A stretch of DNA of 14,831 nt from Desulfobacterales bacterium (GCA_030668505.1 DAOUTV010000015.1:1-14831), one strand, 5' to 3'; shown: positions 6,302 to 14,212, counted from the stretch's first letter. The notes: a model not told the origin generated them from the letters alone. Translations and numbers: made by a program.

Positions 6302-9300
6302 CTATTTTCCCTTTTCTTTTTTGCTTTCCATAAGTTCAACATCCAAACCCAAACCCTGTAATTCCTTAACCAGCACATTGAACGATTCTGGAAGCCCGGC
6401 CTCAAGCACATTCTCCCCCTTGACGATTTTTTCGTACATGCGAGTCCTGCCGGCCATATCATCTGACTTGACCGTCAAAAACTCTTGGAGGGCATAGGCT
6501 GCACCATAGGCCTCCGTGGCCCAGACTTCCATCTCGCCAAGTCGCTGCCCGCCAAACTGAGCCTTTCCTCCCAAGGGTTGTTGTGTTACTAACGAATAAG
6601 GCCCAATGGAACGGGCGTGGATCTTATCGTCCACCAAATGGTGAAGTTTCATCATATACATGATGCCAACCGTCACCTTGGTGTCAAAGGGGCTCCCAGT
6701 ACGCCCGTCGTAGAGCGTGGCCTGGCCCTTTACGGAATAACCGGCCTCAGATAGCAAATCCTTGATCTCGGTCTCCTTGGCTCCGTCAAAAACCGGTGTA
6801 ATCATATAGGCCCCCGCCCGATAACGTTTAGCAAAATCTCTCAACTCTTGGTCGCTCAACACCTCGATTTGTTCCGTCTGCTCTTTCAAAGGAAAAACCG
6901 ATCTTAGTTTTTTCCTTAAAGCATCGTGTTTTTCGGAACGAATCAGTTCGTTGATTTGGTCTCCCAGTCCTTTCGCTGCCCAACCCAAATGGGTTTCCAA
7001 GATCTGTCCTACGTTCATACGGGAGGGAACACCCAAGGGGTTTAGTACAATGTCTACCGGAGTACCATCTTCAAAATAGGGCATATCCTCCAGAGGCAGG
7101 ATACAAGAGACCACCCCTTTGTTGCCATGCCGCCCTGCCATCTTGTCGCCCACCGAAAGCCTTCGCTTCATGGCCACATAGACCCTGACAATTTTGATGA
7201 TCCCGGGAGGGAGATCATCGCCCCCTTCGAATCGATTCACCTGATCCTCAAAACGTTTACGGACCTGGTCGCACTGCTCCCGACATCGTTCCAGCATTTC
7301 ATTCATCTGGACAGCCACCGTGGCGTTCTTCAACTCCAGGCCAACCATTTGAGATAAGGAAATCTTCGAAAGGACATCGCCTGAAATACGGTCGCCCTTC
7401 TTGATAAGTTGAACCTTTCCTTTCTTGAAAGAAGCCGCGCAAACTTTGTCCGTTAAAAGGGCTGTCAGGCTCTCCCCGGCAACTCCCTCAATGATGGCGA
7501 GCTCATCATCTCGATCCCTTTCCAGGGCCTCAATTTTAAGCTTTTCAATGCTCAGGTCACGAGTAGCCTTTTCTACGCCCTTCCTGGAAAAAACCTTAGC
7601 ATCAATCACAACACCGTTTACGCCTGGTGGTACCCGAAGAGAAGTATCCTTAACATCGCCTGCTTTCTCCCCAAAAATGGCTCTCAGCAGCTTCTCCTCA
7701 GGGGATAGCTGGGCCTCACCTTTAGGGGTAATTTTCCCTACCAGGATGTCTCCAGGCTTGACCTCAGCCCCAAGCCTAATAATGCCGCTTTCGTCCAGGT
7801 TCTTTAATGCCTCCTCACCTACATTCGGTATGTCACGGGTAATCTCCTCTTTACCCAGTTTGGTATCACGAGCCACCGTATCAAACTGTTCAATATGAAT
7901 CGATGTGAAAACCCCGTCTCGTACCAGACGCTCACTCACCAGAATAGAATCCTCAAAGTTGTACCCCCCCCAAGGCATAAAGGCGACCATCACATTCTTG
8001 CCCAACGCAAGCTCTCCCCTTCTTGTAGCTGGGCCGTCTGCGATCACATCCCCTTTCTGGACAAGGTCGCCTTTTTTGACAATAGGCCGATGATTAAAAC
8101 AGGTATTCTGATTGGAACGAGAAAACTTCCTCAAATTATAGATGGTTACCTGCCTGGCCTCCGAGGCATAGCCCGCCTGCTCCGGACGGTGGCCAGAGCC
8201 ATCACCATTGCCTGTGTGCTTGACCACGATACGCTTTGCATCCACGCCCACAACTTCACCGTCACAGTCAGCTACTAGGGTAACCCCTGAATCTATAGCA
8301 ACCACATCTTCCACGCCTGTAGCGACGAGCGGAGCGGCGCTCACAAGCAGCGGTACGGCCTGGCGCTGCATGTTGGAGCCCATGAGAGCCCTGTTGGCAT
8401 CGTCATTTTCCAGAAAAGGAATCAGTGATGCCGCGACACTTACTAACTGATGAGGGGAGATATCCATGAGTTCAATCTCTTCGCGCTTGACCATCAAGAA
8501 TTCACCAGCAACGCGCGCTGAGACCAAGGGATTCACAAACCGGCCCTTTTCGTCCAAGGGGGCATTGGCTTGAGCAATGCTAAGTTTCTCTTCATCCAAG
8601 GCGGTTAAAGATTTTATCCTGTTTGTGACCCGGCTGTTCTCAACCACTCGGTAAGGCGTCTCAATAAAGCCAAGCTTGTTCACGCGGGCATATGTACTCA
8701 GTGAGACAATCAAACCAATGTTAGGCCCCTCTGGGGTCTCAATGGGACAGATACGTCCGTAGTGTGTTGGATGAACGTCCCTTACCTCAAAGCCTGCACG
8801 CTCCCGCGTAAGTCCGCCAGGGCCCAAGGCACTTAGGCGCCTTTTATGGGTGATTTCGGAAAGCGGGTTAGTTTGGTCCATAAACTGGGAAAGCTGACTG
8901 GTGCCGAAGAACTCTTTCACGACTGCGGAAACCGGCTTGGAATTTATCAGGTCATGGGGCATCAATGCCTCAACCTCTTGCAGGCTCATCCGTTCTTTGA
9001 TGGCGCGTTCCATCCTCACCAGTCCTATACGGTATTGGTTTTCCAAAAGTTCCCCCACGGCCCGCACCCGCCGGTTGCCCAGATGATCGATATCATCGAC
9101 CGGGCCTTGGGTGTCTTTTAAATCGACCAGGATCTTGGTAGTAAGCAGGACGTCCTCTTCCCGGAGCGTACGCACGTCGAGGGGCACTTCGTCCTGGCGC
9201 AACCCCAACCGAATATTAGTCTTCAAACGCCCTACTTGCGCAAGGTCATAATGAGATGGGCTAAAAAAAAGCTGATGACAAAGTTGCTGGGCCACCTCTA

Positions 9301-10456
9301 TGGTGGGTGGGTTACTTGGCCGGAGCCTTCGATAGATCTCCAGCAATGCATCATCCTTGGTCTCCACCTTGTCAAGGAGTAAGGTCTTGCTAATGGAATC
9401 ACTGGTCGTGACGTTGTCTATGTAGAGTATGTCAAAACTAGATATCCGGGCAGCCGAGATCTTCTTAAAAACCTCTTCATCAATCACTTCGTTATAAGAG
9501 GCAACCACCTCTTCACTCTTAGGGTCTATCAAGGTGTGAGCCAAGATCTTGTTTTCAATATCTTCAAACTGAATTGATACGCGTTCGACTTTTGCTTCCA
9601 GGAGATGTTTGAGAGTATTTTTTGTAAAACGGCGCCCCTTTTTGATGATTACCTCACCGGTCTGTGGGTGTTTTACCGATTTTGACACGCGCTGCCCTAC
9701 TAAGAGGTCTTTGTCAACCGTTTTGTACAGATGCTTGCCCGTCACCTCGATCCTTTCAGTACGATAAAAACGAGATAGAATTTCCTCCCCTGAATACCCA
9801 AAGGCCTTCAATAGTAAAGTGGCGGGAAATTTGCGGCGGCGGTCGATCCTAACATAAACCACATCCTTGGGGTCAATTTCCAAATCGATCCAAGAGCCCC
9901 GTACTGGGATAACCCTGGCCGTATAAAGGACTTTGCCACTCGAATGCGTCTTGCCCTTGTCATGATCAAAGAAGACACCCGGTGACCTGTGGAGCTGACT
10001 TACGACAACCCGCTCAGTCCCGTTGATAATAAATGTACCCCCCCTGGTCATGAGGGGAATGGTACCAAAATAGATCTCCTGTTCCTTAATATCCCGAATA
10101 TTCTGGACTTCGGTCTCTCTGTCCGTCTCATAAACCACAAGCCGAACCGTGATACGCATCGGAATCTCATAGGTCATCCCTTTGTCGATACATTCGTGCT
10201 CATCATACTTGACCTCTCCAAAGCTATAAGAAACAAACCCTAAAGAGGCAGTGCCCGTAAAATCCTTTATAGGAAAGACACTTTTAAAGGCACCCTGAAG
10301 GCCTTTGTTTTCTCTCTTTTCCGGCGGAACATCCCTTTGCAAAAACCGGGCATAGGATTCTTTTTGCATCTCAACCAAATCAGGAAATGCGGCAATCTTT
10401 GGAATCTTTCCGAAGTTTCTTCTTATCGGTTTAGCTGACAAGAGTCTGTTGGGCAT
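6302..10456 (-). CDS. rpoB: DNA-directed RNA polymerase beta subunit
   Basis: Beta forms one side of the RNA polymerase cleft and the rifampicin pocket. The 1384-aa product is slightly longer than E. coli beta (1342). Landmarks include QLHRSPGVFFDHDKGKT (about 154-170) and the rifampicin cluster FFGTSQLSQFMDQTNPLSEI, in which Gln524, Asp527, His537 and Ser542 match the E. coli wild-type positions 513, 516, 526 and 531. ICPIETPEGPNIGLI, GDKMAGRHGNKGVVS and the C-terminal KSDDMAGRTRMYEKIVKGE also match. Proteobacterial lineage insertions in the lobe and flap-proximal region appear present. The ATG at 10454-10456 has GGAGACC just upstream; the stop is TAG at 6302-6304. It is preceded by a 382-nt interval after the rplL start region's end, of which the true gap from rplL is 231 nt and is filled by a palindromic repeat element. 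It is followed closely by rpoC. Confidence 0.98.
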   Translation of the reverse strand: MPNRLLSAKPIRRNFGKIPKIAAFPDLVEMQKESYARFLQRDVPPEKRENKGLQGAFKSVFPIKDFTGTASLGFVSYSFGEVKYDEHECIDKGMTYEIPMRITVRLVVYETDRETEVQNIRDIKEQEIYFGTIPLMTRGGTFIINGTERVVVSQLHRSPGVFFDHDKGKTHSSGKVLYTARVIPVRGSWIDLEIDPKDVVYVRIDRRRKFPATLLLKAFGYSGEEILSRFYRTERIEVTGKHLYKTVDKDLLVGQRVSKSVKHPQTGEVIIKKGRRFTKNTLKHLLEAKVERVSIQFEDIENKILAHTLIDPKSEEVVASYNEVIDEEVFKKISAARISSFDILYIDNVTTSDSISKTLLLDKVETKDDALLEIYRRLRPSNPPTIEVAQQLCHQLFFSPSHYDLAQVGRLKTNIRLGLRQDEVPLDVRTLREEDVLLTTKILVDLKDTQGPVDDIDHLGNRRVRAVGELLENQYRIGLVRMERAIKERMSLQEVEALMPHDLINSKPVSAVVKEFFGTSQLSQFMDQTNPLSEITHKRRLSALGPGGLTRERAGFEVRDVHPTHYGRICPIETPEGPNIGLIVSLSTYARVNKLGFIETPYRVVENSRVTNRIKSLTALDEEKLSIAQANAPLDEKGRFVNPLVSARVAGEFLMVKREEIELMDISPHQLVSVAASLIPFLENDDANRALMGSNMQRQAVPLLVSAAPLVATGVEDVVAIDSGVTLVADCDGEVVGVDAKRIVVKHTGNGDGSGHRPEQAGYASEARQVTIYNLRKFSRSNQNTCFNHRPIVKKGDLVQKGDVIADGPATRRGELALGKNVMVAFMPWGGYNFEDSILVSERLVRDGVFTSIHIEQFDTVARDTKLGKEEITRDIPNVGEEALKNLDESGIIRLGAEVKPGDILVGKITPKGEAQLSPEEKLLRAIFGEKAGDVKDTSLRVPPGVNGVVIDAKVFSRKGVEKATRDLSIEKLKIEALERDRDDELAIIEGVAGESLTALLTDKVCAASFKKGKVQLIKKGDRISGDVLSKISLSQMVGLELKNATVAVQMNEMLERCREQCDQVRKRFEDQVNRFEGGDDLPPGIIKIVRVYVAMKRRLSVGDKMAGRHGNKGVVSCILPLEDMPYFEDGTPVDIVLNPLGVPSRMNVGQILETHLGWAAKGLGDQINELIRSEKHDALRKKLRSVFPLKEQTEQIEVLSDQELRDFAKRYRAGAYMITPVFDGAKETEIKDLLSEAGYSVKGQATLYDGRTGSPFDTKVTVGIMYMMKLHHLVDDKIHARSIGPYSLVTQQPLGGKAQFGGQRLGEMEVWATEAYGAAYALQEFLTVKSDDMAGRTRMYEKIVKGENVLEAGLPESFNVLVKELQGLGLDVELMESKKEKGK

Positions 10457-10468
10457 AAGGTCTCCGTG

Positions 10469-10680
10469 TTGGTTATTGGTTATTGGGTATTGGGTATTCG
10501 TTATTCAAAATCGTTAACCGATCAACTAATCATTAGTGCAGTGCCTAAAGTGCTCTAAAGTGAACTAAAGTGCCTAAAGTTAAAGGAATAAAACCAATCT
10601 TTACAAAAAGCTTCTTCAAGTCCTTAACTTTAGCTCACTTTAGGCATTTTAGGCATTTTAGGCATTTTAGCTCACTGCCT
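10469..10680. repeat. Composite palindromic repeat element, copy 2 (rplL-rpoB gap)
   Basis: The layout is the same as copy 1. Heptads GGTTATT, GGTTATT, GGGTATT, GGGTATT, CGTTATT lie at about 10474-10508, followed by a degenerate ACCGATCAA...ATCATTAG stretch shared with copy 1. The left arm at 10540-10580 has units AGTGCCTAA, AGTGCTCTAA, AGTGAACTAA, AGTGCCTAA. The core is 10581-10623. The inverted right arm is 10626-10676, where TTTAGGCAT occurs three times in tandem. The four core differences from copy 1 are all transitions. It occupies nearly the whole gap between rplL and rpoB. Confidence 0.85.
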
Positions 10681-10687
10681 TTCACGA

Positions 10688-11071
10688 TCACTTGACCTCA
10701 ACGGTTGCACCAGCCTCTTCGAGCTGTTTTTTGATATTTTCGGCATCCTCTTTAGAAACCCCTTCCTGAACTGCCTTAGGAGCCTCATCCACCAAAGCCT
10801 TGGCCTCTTTTAAACCAAGGCCGGTTATTGCCCTGATCGCCTTGATGACCTGAATCTTCTTATCCCCTATTTGACTTAAGATGACATCAAACTCGGTTTG
10901 CTCCTCAGCCACGGCCTGGGATGGCTGCCCACCAGGCATAGCAGCCATGGCAATCGGAGCTGCTGCCGACACCCCGAATTTTTCTTCCAATTCCTTCACC
11001 AATTCGGAAAGCTCCAGTACAGACATACTGGAAATGAATTCAATGAGATCTTCTTTGGTAACATTAGCCAT
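10688..11071 (-). CDS. rplL: 50S ribosomal protein L7/L12
   Basis: L7/L12 forms the mobile stalk of the 50S subunit that recruits and stimulates translational GTPases, and is bound to the ribosome by L10. The 127-aa product has the N-terminal dimerisation domain (VTKEDLIEFISSMSVLELSE), an Ala/Pro/Gly-rich hinge around residues 38-54, and the globular C-terminal domain with KIQVIKAIRAITGLGLKEAK and the final GATVEVK. I chose the ATG at 11069-11071 because AGGAGGA lies about 8 nt upstream; an in-frame upstream start would overlap that site. It lies 144 nt after rplJ, a gap with octamer repeats and two small hairpins, and is followed by the repeat-filled gap before rpoB. Confidence 0.98.
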   Translation of the reverse strand: MANVTKEDLIEFISSMSVLELSELVKELEEKFGVSAAAPIAMAAMPGGQPSQAVAEEQTEFDVILSQIGDKKIQVIKAIRAITGLGLKEAKALVDEAPKAVQEGVSKEDAENIKKQLEEAGATVEVK

Positions 11072-11101
11072 TCTGTGTGTCCTCCTCATTTATGAACTTA
11101 A

Positions 11102-11191
11102 GGGGCCTCGCCCCAACAGGATTAGCGGACCGCTTCTACCACCCACTATTCCAGTACTCCATTACTCCAACACTCCATTCCGCCAGAGGCG
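11102..11191. repeat. Octamer tandem repeat with flanking hairpins (rplJ-rplL gap)
   Basis: Four 8-nt units end in a TCC motif at 11145-11176: ACTATTCC, AGTACTCC, ATTACTCC, AACACTCC. On the right is a hairpin CGCC-AGA-GGCG (11181-11191), and on the left GGGGC-CTC-GCCCC (11102-11114). In the minus-strand RNA the latter hairpin is followed by UUAAGUU, too weak a U-tract for a confident terminator. It could tune the rplJ to rplL ratio or mRNA processing; this is inference. Confidence 0.6.
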
Positions 11192-11215
11192 AAAAGAAAT
11201 TCCCATACCATTCAA

Positions 11216-11746
11216 TTATCCGTCTGACGCCCCTTCTTTTTGTTGCTTGATTGCCTCTAGGATACCCATAAAATTCCTCAGCACGCCATTTAAAACCGTC
11301 ACCAAACCGGTTACAGGCGCGTTCATCAGAGAGAGCAGTTGTGTCAATAAGACTTCATGGGATGGAAGCTTCGAGAGCCTTTCAATACCGGCAAGATCAA
11401 TGACCTGACCGTCTACTACCCCGGCTTTAACTTCCAAAGTGGAGTTATCTTCGCTAAACTTCATTAGAACCCTAGCCGGAGCAACCGGGTCTTCATAGCT
11501 CAATGCCACAGCACACGGCCCAAAGAAATGTTCCTTCAACAGCGCCATGTCGGTTCCATCTGATGCCCTTGTCATAAGGGTATTCTTGACCACTCGGTAT
11601 TCAACCGAGGCTTCTCTGAGTTGACCCCGCAACTCGTCCATGGCGGACATATTCAGGCCTCTGAAGTCCGTAAGTACGACGGCCTTTGCCCTTGAAAATT
11701 TCTCATGTAGGACTTCAACAATTTTTTCTTTCTCGGATTGCTTCAA
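11216..11746 (-). CDS. rplJ: 50S ribosomal protein L10
   Basis: L10 anchors L7/L12 dimers at the base of the ribosomal stalk and in many bacteria represses its own operon. The 176-aa product begins MKQSEKEKIVEVLHEKFSRA and shows AKAVVLTDFRGLN (about 20-32), EYRVVKNTLMTRA, and the C-terminal helix that binds L7/L12 (FMGILEAIKQQKEGA). The only suitable start is TTG at 11744-11746; no ATG lies upstream in frame. A strong AAAGGAGGG lies upstream but at about 12 nt from the TTG, which is long. It follows rplA by 143 nt, where an L10-binding leader would be expected; that gap contains repeat-derived hairpins instead of anything I can recognise as an L10 site. Confidence 0.96.
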   Translation of the reverse strand: MKQSEKEKIVEVLHEKFSRAKAVVLTDFRGLNMSAMDELRGQLREASVEYRVVKNTLMTRASDGTDMALLKEHFFGPCAVALSYEDPVAPARVLMKFSEDNSTLEVKAGVVDGQVIDLAGIERLSKLPSHEVLLTQLLSLMNAPVTGLVTVLNGVLRNFMGILEAIKQQKEGASDG

Positions 11747-11773
11747 AAGTCTGTTATCCCTCCTTTCCTTAAC

Positions 11774-11840
11774 GCTGAAAACTCAAAGTTCAAAGGTAAG
11801 TTTTTTCTACCTTTCAGCTTTGGGATTTCAGCTAAAAGGT
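11774..11840. repeat. Inverted AAAGCTGAAAGG-type repeat in the rplJ leader
   Basis: A perfect inverted pair AAAGGTA (11792-11798) and TACCTTT (11808-11814) encloses a 9-nt loop. Degenerate heptad-like units flank it: CTCAAAGTTCAAAGG to the left, and CTTTCAGCTTTGGGATTTCAGC to the right in overlapping words. The words resemble the AGCTCAA/AGCTGAA heptads at 14386-14522. It lies in the leader of rplJ, so it may replace or disturb the usual L10 autoregulatory leader. Confidence 0.6.
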
Positions 11841-11889
11841 ATGCCACCATTATTTAAGTAGACTAGTAGATTATTTGTTTGGGACTCCC

Positions 11890-12594
11890 TTACCTCAGAA
11901 TACTCTTTACATATACAGGATCAATCTTTATCCCAGGACCCATGGTTGTTGAAATGGTTATGCTCTTCAGGTATGTCCCCTTACTGCTTGCCGGCTTGAG
12001 ACGGGTGATGGCCTCGAAAAAAGAAGCAAGGTTTTCCAGAAGTCTATCCACACCAAATGAAACTCTCCCCAGAGGCACATGGACAATGCCCGCACGCTCC
12101 GCCCTAAAATCGATCTTGCCCGCTTTCAACTCCCCGACTGTGCGGGCCAAATCAAAGGTAACAGTTCCAATTTTTGCGTTCGGCATCAGCCCCCTGGGAC
12201 CCAGGATCTTTCCGATACGTCCAACGGTACCCATCATGTCCGGTGTTGCAACAGCTTTGTCAAACCCGAACCATCCACCCTTGATCTTTTCGATAAGGTC
12301 ATCATTTCCGACAAAATCAGCCCCTGCCTCTTCAGCTTCTTTCTCCTTTTCCCCCTTTGCGAACACCAGGACTTTAACATCTTTGCCTGTCCCGTTTGGC
12401 AGTACCACTGTGCCTCGGACCATCTGCTCTGCATGCCGCGGATCGACTCCCAGTCGTACCGCAACATCAACGCTTTCATCAAGCTTTGCATAAGACATGT
12501 CCAAGGCCAAACTCAGGGCCTCTGGAAAATCGTATCCTTTATTAGGATCTGACTTTTGTCTGGCTGTCACGTACTTTTTTCCTCTTTTTCCCAT
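11890..12594 (-). CDS. rplA: 50S ribosomal protein L1
   Basis: L1 forms the mobile stalk near the E site and helps release deacylated tRNA; in E. coli it also represses the rplKA mRNA. The 234-aa product equals the E. coli length and contains MGKRGKKYVTARQ at the start, AVRLGVDPRHAEQMVRGTVV, LPNGTGKDVKVLVFAKGEK, the signature KILGPRGLMPNAKIGTV, and the C-terminal STTMGPGIKIDP. I place the start at ATG 12592-12594, which has AGGAGGAG upstream; the longer frame to 12660 would translate the spacer repeat. The stop is TAA. It follows rplK by 102 nt of heptad repeat. Confidence 0.98.
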   Translation of the reverse strand: MGKRGKKYVTARQKSDPNKGYDFPEALSLALDMSYAKLDESVDVAVRLGVDPRHAEQMVRGTVVLPNGTGKDVKVLVFAKGEKEKEAEEAGADFVGNDDLIEKIKGGWFGFDKAVATPDMMGTVGRIGKILGPRGLMPNAKIGTVTFDLARTVGELKAGKIDFRAERAGIVHVPLGRVSFGVDRLLENLASFFEAITRLKPASSKGTYLKSITISTTMGPGIKIDPVYVKSILR

Positions 12595-12620
12595 GCTCTT
12601 GTGGCTCCTCCTACTTCCTG

Positions 12621-12689
12621 ATACTGGATGCTCGTTGCTGGATGCTGGATAAAAAATCAAGAACCAAGAATCCAGCGACCAGTATCCAG
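12621..12689. repeat. Inverted heptad repeat (GCTGGAT type) in the rplK-rplA gap
   Basis: The left arm 12622-12650 consists of 7-nt units ACTGGAT/GCTCGTT/GCTGGAT/GCTGGAT. After about 19 nt of A-rich spacer, the right arm 12670-12689 is its near reverse complement: 17 of 20 positions match when CTGGATACTGGTCGCTGGAT is set against the left arm. It ends only 7 nt from the rplK stop codon. Confidence 0.7.
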
Positions 12690-12696
12690 AATTCGA

Positions 12697-13119
12697 TCAA
12701 ACGACTTCAATCCCCATGTTTCGGGCAGTCCCTTCAATTATTTTGCAGGCACCTTCCAAGTCATATGCATTCAGATCGACCATCTTCATCTTGGCAATCT
12801 CCTCAATTTGGGCTCGAGTGACATTTCCAACCTTCACACGCTTGGGGTCACCAGAGCCCTTGGCAATCTTAGCTGCTTTTTTAAGCAGGATCGAGGCGGG
12901 GGGAGTCTTGGTGACAAATGAGAAAGAGCGGTCCTGATAAATTGTGATGACCACAGGTATTATCATCCCTTCCTGGCCGGCCGTTTTGGCATTAAAGGCC
13001 TTGCAAAACTCCATTATATTTACGCCTTGCTGGCCTAGGGCTGGCCCGATAGGCGGGGAAGGATTGGCTTGCCCTGCTGGAACCTGCAGTTTAATCGAGC
13101 CTATAACTTTCTTGGCCAT
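12697..13119 (-). CDS. rplK: 50S ribosomal protein L11
   Basis: L11 binds the GTPase-associated region of 23S rRNA and supports factor-dependent GTP hydrolysis. The 140-aa product has the normal length, with MAKKVIGSIKLQVPAGQANP, the proline-rich PPIGPALGQQGVNIMEFCKA (the thiostrepton-site region in this family), TPPASILLKKAAKI and the C-terminal rRNA-binding domain ending CKIIEGTARNMGIEVV. The ATG at 13117-13119 has AGGAG upstream; the stop is TGA at 12697-12699. It follows nusG with a 131-nt leader containing two stem-loops. In other bacteria L1 represses this mRNA near the rplK start; such a site is plausible here but not demonstrated. Confidence 0.98.
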   Translation of the reverse strand: MAKKVIGSIKLQVPAGQANPSPPIGPALGQQGVNIMEFCKAFNAKTAGQEGMIIPVVITIYQDRSFSFVTKTPPASILLKKAAKIAKGSGDPKRVKVGNVTRAQIEEIAKMKMVDLNAYDLEGACKIIEGTARNMGIEVV

Positions 13120-13139
13120 ACTATTTACTCCTGTTTTCG

Positions 13140-13162
13140 AATTGTTACATTGCGGAACAATT
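13140..13162 (-). promoter_or_regulatory. Stem-loop immediately upstream of the rplK ribosome binding site
   Basis: AATTGTT (13140-13146) and AACAATT (13156-13162) form a perfect 7-bp stem with a 9-nt loop, about 7 nt upstream of the rplK Shine-Dalgarno sequence. Its position suits translational control of rplK, for example by L1, but no L1 site consensus is recognised. Confidence 0.4.
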
Positions 13163-13168
13163 TAAAGG

Positions 13169-13227
13169 TTGCGCCTGACGGCTTGACACGAAGTGAAGCT
13201 TGCGCCCAAACATTACACTTCGTGTCA
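13169..13227. repeat. Perfect 12-bp inverted repeat with a TTGCGCC direct repeat (nusG-rplK gap)
   Basis: TGACACGAAGTG (13184-13195) is the exact reverse complement of CACTTCGTGTCA (13216-13227), with a 20-nt loop. TTGCGCC occurs at 13169-13175 and again inside the loop at 13200-13206. No U-run follows in the minus-strand RNA, so it is not a typical terminator. It could be a leader hairpin of rplK, a protein-binding palindrome, or another dispersed repeat. Confidence 0.75.
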
Positions 13228-13250
13228 GATTTCGAATTTCTTTGATAGCG

Positions 13251-13781
13251 TTACCCCTTGGTTACCTGAACAAATTCTAGTTCCACGGGTGTGGGCCGCC
13301 CAAAAATGCTTACCAAGACCCGAATTTTACCTTTATCCGGTTTTACATCTTCCACGGTGCCCAAAAAGTTTGTAAAAGGACCATCGATCACTCGAACCTC
13401 ATCACCTGGTTCAAACATGAACTTTGGTTGCGGTTTGAGCTTTCCGGCTTCCACTTGGCCCATGATCTTCTCGGCTTCCTCATCGGTGAGAGAGGCAGGC
13501 GAATCCCTGCCACCCAGGAACCCTGTGACCTTTGCAGTCTCCTGCACCAGATGCCAAGCCTCATCGGTCAACTCCATTTGGACCAAGATATAACCGGGAT
13601 AAAATTTTCTCGATGAGGTCTTTCTCTTCCCCCTCACCAATTCGACTACCTCTTCAGTGGGGACCAAGACCTCGCCAAACTTATCAAAGAGCCCCGACGA
13701 GCTTATCCGCTCTTCTAAGGCAGCCTTAACCTTGTTTTCATATCCTGAGTAAGTATGAACTACATACCACTTTAAAGCCAC
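13251..13781 (-). CDS. nusG: Transcription termination/antitermination factor NusG
   Basis: NusG binds the beta' clamp helices of RNA polymerase, promotes processive elongation and links polymerase to Rho or to ribosomal protein S10. The 176-aa product has the NGN domain (MALKWYVVHTYSGYENKVKA, then RKFYPGYILVQMELTDEAWH at about 58-77) and the C-terminal KOW domain (EPGDEVRVIDGPFTNFLGTV, about 124-143). The start is GTG at 13779-13781, because AAGGAGAAGACT precedes it and ALKWYVVHTYSGYE is the family N-terminus. The in-frame extension to 13844 overlaps secE and has no NusG similarity. It lies 19 nt after secE, so the pair is translationally close. Confidence 0.98.
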   Translation of the reverse strand: MALKWYVVHTYSGYENKVKAALEERISSSGLFDKFGEVLVPTEEVVELVRGKRKTSSRKFYPGYILVQMELTDEAWHLVQETAKVTGFLGGRDSPASLTDEEAEKIMGQVEAGKLKPQPKFMFEPGDEVRVIDGPFTNFLGTVEDVKPDKGKIRVLVSIFGRPTPVELEFVQVTKG

Positions 13782-13800
13782 AGTCTTCTCCTTAGACCCC

Positions 13801-14196
13801 CTACCTAAGCACGAAACGAATAAGGCTGGACAGACCCATGTCAACTAGACCAAGGAACGAAGAAATAATGACCACGATAATGATTACCACCGCCGTTGAT
13901 GCCAGGGTCTCTTTTCTGGAGGGCCAGGTTACCTTCTTGAGTTCTATTTTGACCTCACGGAGAAACTGAGTAGTCTTTCCCCAAAAGGCCGGTTGAAAAA
14001 TACGCCCCGTGGGTCTAATCGCCCTTGGCGATTCACTCTTAGATAAGGTCTCCTGGCTTCTGGCAGGCCGCTGCTGAACAGCCGGCACCGCAGCCCCTTC
14101 TTGCCTCATGGCCTGTTCCCGGTTATCCGGCCTTGTTGCGCCTTTTTGTTTCTTCTTCTTTGTTGATGCCGGTTTTTTTCGCCTTATACGTGCCAT
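13801..14196 (-). CDS. secE: Protein translocase subunit SecE
   Basis: SecE is the clamp subunit of the SecYEG protein channel in the inner membrane. The 131-aa product has a long basic and Gln/Ser-rich N-terminal region (about residues 1-70), then the amphipathic SecE motif FLREVKIELKKVTWPSRKET (79-98), then one hydrophobic membrane segment (about 99-124). This is the single-span form rather than the three-span E. coli form. I use the ATG at 14194-14196; the TTG five codons upstream has no better ribosome site. The site before the ATG (CGGAAACT) is weak. It is followed by nusG at 19 nt and preceded by a repeat element after tRNA-Trp. Confidence 0.95.
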   Translation of the reverse strand: MARIRRKKPASTKKKKQKGATRPDNREQAMRQEGAAVPAVQQRPARSQETLSKSESPRAIRPTGRIFQPAFWGKTTQFLREVKIELKKVTWPSRKETLASTAVVIIIVVIISSFLGLVDMGLSSLIRFVLR

Positions 14197-14212
14197 AGTT
14201 TCCGTATACAAA

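Noticed and set aside
10540..10676. Intrinsic terminator or E. coli-type rplL-rpoB attenuator
   Set aside because: The hairpin arms are long and AT-rich repeats without a GC-rich stem plus U-tract, and the same structure recurs elsewhere as a repeat.
10881..11408. 175-codon plus-strand open frame spanning rplL, the spacer and rplJ
   Set aside because: It runs antisense through two certain genes and a repeat spacer, so it is not a plausible gene.
11879..12493. 204-codon plus-strand open frame
   Set aside because: It is the antisense shadow of rplA; the rplA product is unmistakable and the antisense product has low-complexity Ser/Thr/Pro composition.
12595..12660. Upstream extension of rplA
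   Set aside because: It would translate the heptad repeat; the ATG at 12594 has AGGAGGAG and gives the standard 234 aa.
13782..13844. Upstream extension of nusG to an ATG at 13844
   Set aside because: The extension overlaps the secE 3' end and has no NusG similarity; the GTG at 13781 has an ideal ribosome site and the family N-terminus.
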